Shown here: positions 1 through 4,179 of the stretch, piece after piece | How the letters are laid out: each line of letters opens with the position of its first letter | Position numbering within the stretch: position 1 is the stretch's first letter | Assembly: GCA_016649785.1 (NCBI GenBank) | Contig: JAENXB010000180.1 | Coordinates: forward strand, 1-5,945 | Length of the DNA stretch: 5,945 bases | Source: Flavobacteriaceae bacterium | Lineage (GTDB): Bacteria > Bacteroidota > Bacteroidia > Flavobacteriales > Flavobacteriaceae | Direction of reading: 5' to 3' | Notes under the pieces: generated by a model | Told to the model about the DNA's origin: nothing | Database searches by the model: none | What the model saw: only the letters and a program-made list of their open reading frames with translations | Made by a program: the position numbers and the translations under genes

Positions 1-248
1 ATTCAGAATTGATCATTACCGGTTTATATAAGTGGATCAGGCACCCAATATATTCCGGGATCCTGCTTTTGGCTTTTTCATTTGCGCTTTATCAAAACTC
101 GGGGTTTAAAATTCTGATCTCATTTTTTATGTTGATCTTATTTTATTTTAAAACCGGCTATGAAGAAAAGCAATTAAGCCTTAAATTTCCTGAATACAAG
201 AATTATAAAATGAATACAGGCAGGTTTTTGCCGAATTTTAAATTTTGA
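1..248 (+). CDS. Isoprenylcysteine carboxyl methyltransferase (ICMT/PEMT)-like membrane methyltransferase, C-terminal part
   Basis: This is the 3' end of a gene that begins before the window. The reading frame is open from base 3, so the TTG at 9 is an internal Leu codon and not a start. The 81 visible residues carry the family signature: GLYKWIRHPIYSG near the start, then two hydrophobic stretches, then EEKQL with FPEYKNY and a terminal RFLP. In ICMT/PEMT-type enzymes the RHPxYxG and EE...Y..Y elements form the SAM and substrate site at the membrane face. The family methylates prenylcysteines, phospholipids or small lipophilic compounds; the substrate here cannot be told. The stop lies 5 bases before the next methyltransferase start, so the two are probably co-transcribed. 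Family assignment is firm, function is not. Confidence 0.85.
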   Translation, partial: SELIITGLYKWIRHPIYSGILLLAFSFALYQNSGFKILISFFMLILFYFKTGYEEKQLSLKFPEYKNYKMNTGRFLPNFKF

Positions 249-253
249 ATGAC

Positions 254-871
254 ATGCAAGACAGAAAAACACATTGGGAATCTATTTATCAAACAAAAAA
301 GCTTACGGATGTCAGTTGGTATCAGTCCAAACCCATAACTTCCTTAAATTTTATTTCTGAATTGGATCTGAAAAAGGACGCGAAAATTATTGATATTGGT
401 GCCGGAGAGAGTTTCCTGGCATCTTTTCTTTTAGCCGATGGCTTTACCGATATTTCGATTCTGGATATTTCCGAAGAAGCGCTGGATCATACGAGATTGA
501 GGTTAGGGAAAAAGGCTGAAAACCTGAAATGGATCAATGCCGATATTTCCAATTTTGTTCCGGAAGAAAAATACGACCTGTGGCACGATCGTGCCGCATT
601 TCATTTTTTAACCGAAGAAACCCAGATTCAGAATTATTTAAAAAACCTTGAAAATTCGATAAATCCCGGCGGATTTGTAATTATTGGGACTTTCTCTGAA
701 AAAGGTCCCGAAAAATGCAGCGGACTGGAGATCAGGCAATATTCCATTGCCGAAATTAGCGATTTGCTGGCTGAGAACTTTCAAAAACTTCAATGTGAAA
801 ATATAGATCATATCACGCCTTCCGGGGCAGTTCAGAATTTTACTTTTTGCAGTTTTCAGAAGAAAAGTTAA
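254..871 (+). CDS. Class I SAM-dependent methyltransferase
   Basis: A soluble cytoplasmic methyltransferase of 205 residues with a Rossmann fold. Motif I is IDIGAGES (residues 46-53) and the acidic SAM-ribose residue is D71 in ILDIS. A further Asp, D97, lies in INADI, followed by the WHDRAAFHF block (110-118) and GGFVIIGTF around residues 142-150, then KGPEKCSGL. The WHDR and PE(R/K)CSGL blocks are typical of one bacterial methyltransferase subfamily, often loosely annotated as TehB- or thiopurine methyltransferase-like; its substrate is not known to me. The ATG at 254 is preferred because an in-frame TTG at 245 overlaps the previous gene's stop and adds only three residues. No Shine-Dalgarno is visible, which is normal for Bacteroidota. 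It follows the ICMT-like gene by 5 bases and is closed by a hairpin terminator, so it is probably the last gene of its operon. Confidence 0.9.
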   Translation: MQDRKTHWESIYQTKKLTDVSWYQSKPITSLNFISELDLKKDAKIIDIGAGESFLASFLLADGFTDISILDISEEALDHTRLRLGKKAENLKWINADISNFVPEEKYDLWHDRAAFHFLTEETQIQNYLKNLENSINPGGFVIIGTFSEKGPEKCSGLEIRQYSIAEISDLLAENFQKLQCENIDHITPSGAVQNFTFCSFQKKS

Positions 872-883
872 TTCCGGATCTCA

Positions 884-916
884 AAACCTCACAGTTTTCA
901 AAAACCTGTGAGGTTT
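884..916 (+). terminator. Hairpin terminator with CCTCACAG/CTGTGAGG stem
   Basis: A perfect 11-bp inverted repeat, AAACCTCACAG (884-894) and CTGTGAGGTTT (906-916), lies 13 bases past the stop of the methyltransferase. The loop can pair further (TTTT with AAAA). A T-rich tract follows (914-926). It fits an intrinsic terminator and, being A-rich on the 5' side and T-rich on the 3' side, could work in both directions. From memory, hairpins with this stem are widely dispersed in flavobacterial genomes. Confidence 0.75.
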
Positions 917-1024
917 ATTTTTCATTTTAATTATTGCAGTTATAGAAAAGTGTGATCCAAAAAAATTAAAAATACTGACTAAATTTTTTTGATGTTAAAG
1001 CCGGTATATATTAACTATATTTAA

Positions 1025-1119
1025 ATGAAAAACAAGGTTTTAAACTGCTGTTAATCTGTGTTTTGTGTATTCTGATTATAAGCGCAATAGTTTTATTTAT
1101 TCAATATATAACCACTTAA
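1025..1119 (+). other. Possible tiny membrane-protein ORF needing a -1 frameshift (or a decayed ORF)
   Basis: The gap between the terminator (916) and the DUF2892 gene (1130) holds one coding-like signal. An ATG at 1025 starts MKNKVLN and hits TAA at 1052. The -1 frame is open from 1015 to the TAA at 1117 and encodes an almost wholly hydrophobic stretch (LLLICVLCILIISAIVLF) ending IQYITT, but it has no ATG, GTG or TTG start of its own. The join would give about 31 residues: a short basic N-terminus plus one membrane helix. The ATG-frame codons at the junction read T TTA AAC (1039-1045), the heptamer of -1 frameshift sites. The ORF would end 10 bases before the next start. Chance, since AT-rich DNA readily gives hydrophobic frames, or an indel-decayed gene are simpler explanations. 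Confidence 0.22.
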
Positions 1120-1129
1120 AATTTTGATC

Positions 1130-1342
1130 ATGAAAAAAAACATGGGTAACACAGACAAAATTATCAGGCTGATAATAGTTGCAGGAATTGCAATACTCTA
1201 TTTCACGGGAGTTATCACCGGAACCATCGGAATTGTGCTTTTGATATTGGCCGGAGTATTTGTACTCACAAGCCTGGTGGGTTTTTGCCCACTCTATACT
1301 TTGTTCGGGATGAACACCTGCCCCAGGAAAGAAGCAAAGTAA
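1130..1342 (+). CDS. DUF2892 / YgaP-type small inner-membrane protein
   Basis: A 70-residue protein with two predicted membrane helices (about residues 11-27 and 31-50) in an otherwise short chain. It shows the DUF2892 pattern: an N-terminal MGNTDKIIRLIIVAG, a glycine-rich turn (GVITGTIG), then LVGFCPLYTLFGMNTC with conserved-type cysteines C53 and C64. In E. coli YgaP this two-helix unit is fused to a rhodanese sulfurtransferase domain; stand-alone versions are common and uncharacterised. ATG at 1130 is chosen over the in-frame TTG at 1124, which adds only two residues. The TehB-like gene begins 34 bases after the stop with no terminator between, so co-transcription is likely. A rhodanese gene lies about 800 bases downstream, which fits the usual association. 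Confidence 0.88.
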   Translation: MKKNMGNTDKIIRLIIVAGIAILYFTGVITGTIGIVLLILAGVFVLTSLVGFCPLYTLFGMNTCPRKEAK

Positions 1343-1376
1343 AAGATTCTTTAACTATTTAATTTGCAGCATTGAA

Positions 1377-1991
1377 ATGAAAGATTTTTGGAACGAAAGG
1401 TACAGTGCAACTGAATTTGTGTATGGGAAAAAACCCAATGCGTATTTAAAAGAAAAATTAACCAAATTTAATCCGGGTACAATTTTATTTCCGGCGGAAG
1501 GTGAAGGCAGGAATGCGGTTTTTGCCGCAGGTTTAGGCTGGAAAGTTTCGGCCTTTGACACGAGTACTGAAGGCAGGAAAAAGGCACTCAGTTTGGCAAA
1601 AGAACACAATGTGGAAATAGAGTACCATACAGAGGAACTTAATGGAATAGGGTATAAGACGGCTCAGTTTGATGCCATTGCTTTGATTTTTACTCATTTT
1701 CCTCCGGAAATACGAAAGGAATATTTTCAACACTTCAATACGTATCTCAAAAAAGGTGGGATCATTATTTTTGAAGGTTTCAGTAAAAATCATAGTGAAT
1801 ACCAGGAGATTAACCCTGATGTAGGTGGGCCAAAGAATATGGAAATGCTTTTTTCAGGGCAGGAGTTAAAAGATGATTTTGCCAATTTCGATTTTATGGA
1901 GTTTTGTGAAACCGAGGTTGAGCTGGATGAAGGACTTTTTCATAAAGGCAAAGGATCGGTTATTCATTTTGTTGCCAAAAAGAAGGGATAA
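1377..1991 (+). CDS. TehB-like class I SAM-dependent methyltransferase
   Basis: A 204-residue soluble methyltransferase. It opens with FWNERYSATEFVYGKKPNAYL (residues 4-24), the N-terminal block seen in TehB-like and related small-molecule methyltransferases. Motif I reads ILFPAEGEGRNAVFAA (36-51), where PAEGEG replaces the common DxGCGxG, and the acidic residue D61 sits in AFDTS. A later LKKGGIIIFEGF matches the post-motif strand. TehB methylates tellurite and similar oxyanions or thiols, but this branch, with FPAEGEGRN, is mostly untested and its substrate is unknown. It starts at the only good ATG, 34 bases after the DUF2892 gene, and is probably in its operon. No terminator is visible after the stop, so read-through into the rhodanese region is possible. 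Confidence 0.88.
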   Translation: MKDFWNERYSATEFVYGKKPNAYLKEKLTKFNPGTILFPAEGEGRNAVFAAGLGWKVSAFDTSTEGRKKALSLAKEHNVEIEYHTEELNGIGYKTAQFDAIALIFTHFPPEIRKEYFQHFNTYLKKGGIIIFEGFSKNHSEYQEINPDVGGPKNMEMLFSGQELKDDFANFDFMEFCETEVELDEGLFHKGKGSVIHFVAKKKG

Positions 1992-2051
1992 CCGATTGAG
2001 ATTTTAAAGATATTTCAGGAATCATCCCAACCCGGAATTAATAATATTTTG

Positions 2052-2073
2052 ATTTGTAACCTAAGTTACAAAT
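2052..2073 (+). promoter_or_regulatory. Crp/Fnr-type operator upstream of the rhodanese gene
   Basis: A nearly perfect palindrome: arms ATTTGTAAC (2052-2060) and GTTACAAAT (2065-2073) around CTAA, with one mismatched pair in 22 bases. The core TGTAA-N6-TTACA has the geometry of Crp/Fnr-superfamily sites (TGTGA-N6-TCACA in E. coli Crp). Its centre (2062.5) lies 29.5 bases before a -7 box, putting it near -41 of the inferred start site, the class II activator position. A second copy occurs at 2765-2780. The regulator is not in the window, so its identity is inferred only. Confidence 0.65.
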
Positions 2074-2091
2074 AATGCCAAACCAAGCTTA

Positions 2092-2099
2092 TATATTTG
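2092..2099 (+). promoter_or_regulatory. Bacteroidota -7 promoter box for the rhodanese gene
   Basis: TATATTTG matches the Bacteroidota -7 consensus TAnnTTTG exactly. No clear -33 TTG is present at the right distance; the operator at 2052-2073 takes that place, as expected for an activator-dependent promoter. The predicted transcript start is around 2103-2106, leaving a leader of about 60 bases before the ATG at 2162. Confidence 0.6.
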
Positions 2100-2161
2100 C
2101 CACTTTCAAAATTAGAAAACAAAATATTATTCCATTTTTTTTATTAATTAGAATCCGTACC

Positions 2162-2605
2162 ATGAAAATCCTTAATCACTTTATTTTAATAGCAGCTGTC
2201 CTAATTTCCATTTCCTGTAAATCTGATGCTTCCAAATCTGGAGAACCGGACACAACAACCGCAAATTTGGTTACGCCCTCACAAAATAGCGTGAAAAACG
2301 TTTCGGCAGAGGAAGCAAAAACATTGATGCTGGATAATCCGGAAATTGAAATCCTGGATGTAAGAACTCCCGCAGAATATGGAACAGGGCATTTAAAGAA
2401 ATCCGCAAACGTGGATTTTCTCGGTTCAGAATTCCTCAAAAATATTGAAAATCTGGATCGAAATAAAACTTATCTGGTTTATTGCGCAGTTGGAGGCAGG
2501 AGCAGTCAGGCAGCACAGTTAATGCAAAAACATGGTTTTAACAGTGTGTATAATTCTAAAGAAGGCTTCTCAGCACTCAAAAAAGTTGGTATTGAAGTAG
2601 ATTAA
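2162..2605 (+). CDS. Rhodanese-like sulfurtransferase lipoprotein
   Basis: A 147-residue protein with a lipoprotein signal (MKILNHFILIAAVLISIS then C19, followed by KSD), a low-complexity linker to about residue 42, and one rhodanese domain (about 44-147). The domain shows ILDVRTPAEY (64-73), GHLKKSANVDF (76-86) and the active-site loop CAVGGRS with catalytic C108. Such domains carry a persulfide on the Cys and move sulfane sulfur to thiols or cyanide; this one would act outside the cytoplasmic membrane. The usual closing motif GGxxxWK is altered to KEGFSALK (133-140). An in-frame ATG at 2075 was rejected because it lies between the operator and the -7 box, so it would be upstream of the transcript. 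Neighbouring YgaP-like and thioredoxin genes fit a sulfur or thiol role. Native substrate unknown. Confidence 0.88.
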   Translation: MKILNHFILIAAVLISISCKSDASKSGEPDTTTANLVTPSQNSVKNVSAEEAKTLMLDNPEIEILDVRTPAEYGTGHLKKSANVDFLGSEFLKNIENLDRNKTYLVYCAVGGRSSQAAQLMQKHGFNSVYNSKEGFSALKKVGIEVD

Positions 2606-2643
2606 TTTGTCGCTCTTTAAAACTTTTACATGATCAAACCTGA

Positions 2644-2769
2644 AACAATGGTTATTGTGAGGAAGAGATTAAAGATGCCTTTGCTGATTTCCAATTCATT
2701 AAATTTAAATACGTCACTAAAACGCAATTGTTAAACTTCGTTTTGAGTTCAATAATGTTTCTTATGTAA
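2644..2769 (+). pseudogene. Possible gene remnant (C-terminal coding fragment)
   Basis: Between the rhodanese stop and the next operator, one frame is open from just after a TGA (2641-2643) to a TAA (2767-2769). It encodes NNGYCEEEIKDAFADFQF followed by IKFKYVTKTQLLNF and SSIMFLM. The first half has a balanced, helix-like composition with an EEEIKDAF pattern reminiscent of C-terminal parts of class I methyltransferases, but I cannot name a family. There is no start codon near its beginning, and a different frame runs in from an ATG at 2630 (MIKPET) that could be joined by a single frameshift. The 3' end runs into the operator at 2765. Either a decayed gene or chance; low certainty. Confidence 0.25.
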
Positions 2770-2780
2770 CTTAAGTAACA
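2765..2780 (+). promoter_or_regulatory. Second copy of the Crp/Fnr-type operator
   Basis: TGTAACTTAAGTAACA is the TGTAA-N6-TTACA core with one mismatched pair between the half sites (centre 2772.5). The region 2761-2810 aligns without gaps to 2051-2100 at about 38 of 50 bases, including this operator, the AATAAT tract after it, and the -7 box. The same 29.5-base distance from operator centre to -7 box is kept, which argues that both copies are functional sites for one regulator. Confidence 0.6.
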
Positions 2781-2798
2781 AATAATTCAAAACAAGGC

Positions 2799-3164
2799 AT
2801 GTATATTTGGCCCTTGAAGTATAAAAATTACATAGCAATTCTGCTGGCTGCAATAATTTTTACAAAATTTGTAGTTGTTGACTCCAAACTTTTGGGAAAG
2901 ATTTTCAATTCTGATGAAATAGCTTTTGTAAACCAATCCTGTAAATTTAATAATTATCAATTTTCCCCGGTTCAGGAAAGTTACAGCGAGGATTCATTTG
3001 TCTTAAACATCAGTTATCACTCCTTTTGTAATTCGCTGTTTAATTTTGAGATTGCGGATTGGACTTATGAGATTGAAGAACTTAGTTTCAAAGGTTATGG
3101 ATCGCCTGTTATAGCTTTAACAACCTCCTACAACTCCAATATCTCACCACCTCCCCAGGTTTAA
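2799..3164 (+). CDS. Small hypothetical membrane-anchored or secreted protein with C-terminal PPPQV
   Basis: A 121-residue ORF that I cannot place in a named family. It has a basic start and one hydrophobic segment (about residues 11-27, YIAILLAAIIFTKFVVV), so it is exported or anchored by its N-terminus. The rest is acidic and aromatic-rich, with two cysteines (C48 and C77) and a Ser/Pro-rich end, SPPPQV. A short exported protein with few Cys and a terminal proline run loosely resembles small flavobacterial proteins of the HYC_CC_PP kind found near metal-efflux genes, but the HYC and CC motifs are absent. ATG 2799 is the only Met in the protein but overlaps the -7 box. TTG 2814, giving MKYKNYIAILL, is the alternative that suits a normal signal sequence and the predicted transcript start. 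It shares a promoter module with the rhodanese gene. Confidence 0.65.
   Translation: MYIWPLKYKNYIAILLAAIIFTKFVVVDSKLLGKIFNSDEIAFVNQSCKFNNYQFSPVQESYSEDSFVLNISYHSFCNSLFNFEIADWTYEIEELSFKGYGSPVIALTTSYNSNISPPPQV
2802..2809 (+). promoter_or_regulatory. Bacteroidota -7 promoter box for the small PPPQV protein gene
   Basis: TATATTTG again matches TAnnTTTG and sits at the same place relative to the operator as in the rhodanese promoter. It overlaps codons 2-4 of the ORF if that ORF starts at ATG 2799. A transcript from this box would start near 2813-2816, at or beyond the first possible start codons, so either the gene is leaderless or the box is not used. Confidence 0.45.
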
Positions 3165-3305
3165 ATCCTGTCATATCTTTTCTGTCTGTTCGTTTTTCAA
3201 AGTGTTCGTAGAAATTATTTTCAGATATTTCTGTCATTAATATCAATTTCACATATACCAGGCAGGCTGGAACTTTAAAATATCTCATAAATTTTTATTG
3301 CAAAA

Positions 3306-3334
3306 GCCAAAAAACTAACGAGTAGTTTTTTGGC
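3306..3334 (+). terminator. Hairpin terminator after the small PPPQV protein gene
   Basis: A perfect 12-bp stem, GCCAAAAAACTA (3306-3317) and TAGTTTTTTGGC (3323-3334), closes a 5-base loop. The 3' arm carries a T6 run. It is 141 bases after the preceding stop and 100 before the next start. The 141 bases before it (3165-3305) hold no ORF or motif I can support. With no T tract after the stem, it is a weaker candidate than the one at 884; it could also serve the opposite strand, where GGCTTTTG follows. Confidence 0.6.
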
Positions 3335-3434
3335 CAGAAACTCAAAATAATTAGATCGTCGGGAAAGTGTGTGCATCGCATATTATTTTCTCTGCCGGGA
3401 ATATTTAAAATAACAATTTCTAAAAACTTATATC

Positions 3435-4043
3435 ATGAACAAGAAAACGAAAAAGAGTCTTATAGAATACAGTGTAATTGGTGCCATAATCTTGACACTT
3501 TTTGCCACGGGATTACATACTGAAGTATTAGGATTTATGCAACGTGGGCTTCTGGCAACCGGAATAATGAACCCTGATCTGGAACAAAAAGCAGAATTAG
3601 CTACAGCTGGAGTTGCGACAATTGATTCAAATCCGAAAGCCGATTTTAGTATGAACCTTATTAATTCCGAAGGTGAAAAAGTTAGCATGGAAGAATTCCG
3701 GGGAAAGGTGATTTTTATGAATATATGGGCTACCTGGTGCCCTCCTTGTATTGCCGAAATGCCCGGAGTTAATAAGCTATACAATGATGTCAATAAAGAA
3801 GATATTGTTTTTATAATGCTTTCTGTAGATCAGGATTTTCAAAAAGCGATTGACTTTAATAAAAAGAAAGGTTTCGACTTTGAAGTATACAGGGTTGACG
3901 GGCAAATGCCACAAATGTACAGCACACAAAGTATTCCTACCACTTATGTTATTGACGCAAAGGAAAAAATTGCCCTAACCCATTTGGGAATGGGGGATTA
4001 TGATACTAAGGAGTTTAAAGAATTTCTTCAGGATTTAAAATAA
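3435..4043 (+). CDS. TlpA/ResA-like membrane-anchored thioredoxin family protein
   Basis: A 202-residue thiol-disulfide oxidoreductase. A lysine-rich N-terminus (NKKTKK) precedes a membrane anchor (about residues 12-27) with no cleavage site, so the catalytic domain faces the periplasm. The thioredoxin-like domain begins near residue 68 (ADFSMNLINSEGEKVSMEEFRGK), has the AlkyI/TlpA-type strand FMNIWATWCPPC with the redox pair C102-C105, and the cis-Pro of the fold at P168 (SIPTTYVID). WCPPC and the EFRGK lead-in are typical of TlpA/ResA, which reduce periplasmic disulfides, for example in cytochrome c apoproteins or cell-surface proteins. A DsbD-type electron donor gene starts 136 bases downstream on the same strand, so the pair probably works together. 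I could not find a convincing promoter; the terminator at 3306-3334 suggests one lies in 3335-3434. Confidence 0.9.
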   Translation: MNKKTKKSLIEYSVIGAIILTLFATGLHTEVLGFMQRGLLATGIMNPDLEQKAELATAGVATIDSNPKADFSMNLINSEGEKVSMEEFRGKVIFMNIWATWCPPCIAEMPGVNKLYNDVNKEDIVFIMLSVDQDFQKAIDFNKKKGFDFEVYRVDGQMPQMYSTQSIPTTYVIDAKEKIALTHLGMGDYDTKEFKEFLQDLK

Positions 4044-4052
4044 CCAATAATC

Positions 4053-4094
4053 TTAACAGGAAGGGAGATAAGGATCGATTCTTTCTTCTGTTAA
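4053..4094 (+). repeat. Imperfect inverted repeat between the TlpA-like and dsbD-type genes
   Basis: TTAACAGGAAG (4053-4063) can pair with CTTCTGTTAA (4085-4094), ten pairs with one bulged G, around a 21-base loop. No T tract follows, so it does not look like an intrinsic terminator. It could be an mRNA stem that tunes or stabilises the downstream message, or simply chance in AT-rich DNA. Confidence 0.25.
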
Positions 4095-4179
4095 AACAAT
4101 TAATTGTCAGGCTCCAAATTCTTCTGTTTTTCAGGCAAAAGCATTTGATGGAAGCTATGCTCATTTAAAAAAAAATTCT

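Noticed and set aside
245..253. TTG start at 245 for the first full methyltransferase
   Set aside because: It overlaps the preceding stop codon and adds three unconserved residues; ATG 254 is the simpler start.
985..1023. Promoter upstream of the DUF2892 gene, with TATATTTA at 1016-1023
   Set aside because: The box misses the final G and the nearest TTG (989-991) is 24 bases away, too far for a -33/-7 pair, so it is not reported as a feature.
1355..1793. Two overlapping minus-strand ORFs of 84-86 codons
   Set aside because: They are antisense to the TehB-like methyltransferase and have no recognisable motif or upstream signal.
2075..2161. N-terminal extension of the rhodanese ORF from ATG 2075
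   Set aside because: The ATG lies between the operator palindrome and the -7 box, and ATG 2162 starts a proper lipoprotein signal ending at C19.
3340..3434. Promoter for the TlpA-like gene
   Set aside because: The best candidates (around 3352 and 3381-3390) match TAnnTTTG poorly and have no TTG at the right distance, and no copy of the TGTAA-N6-TTACA operator is present.
3428..3793. 121-codon ORF on the minus strand
   Set aside because: It lies fully opposite the TlpA-like gene, whose WCPPC motif and fold are unmistakable; the reverse frame shows no family motifs.
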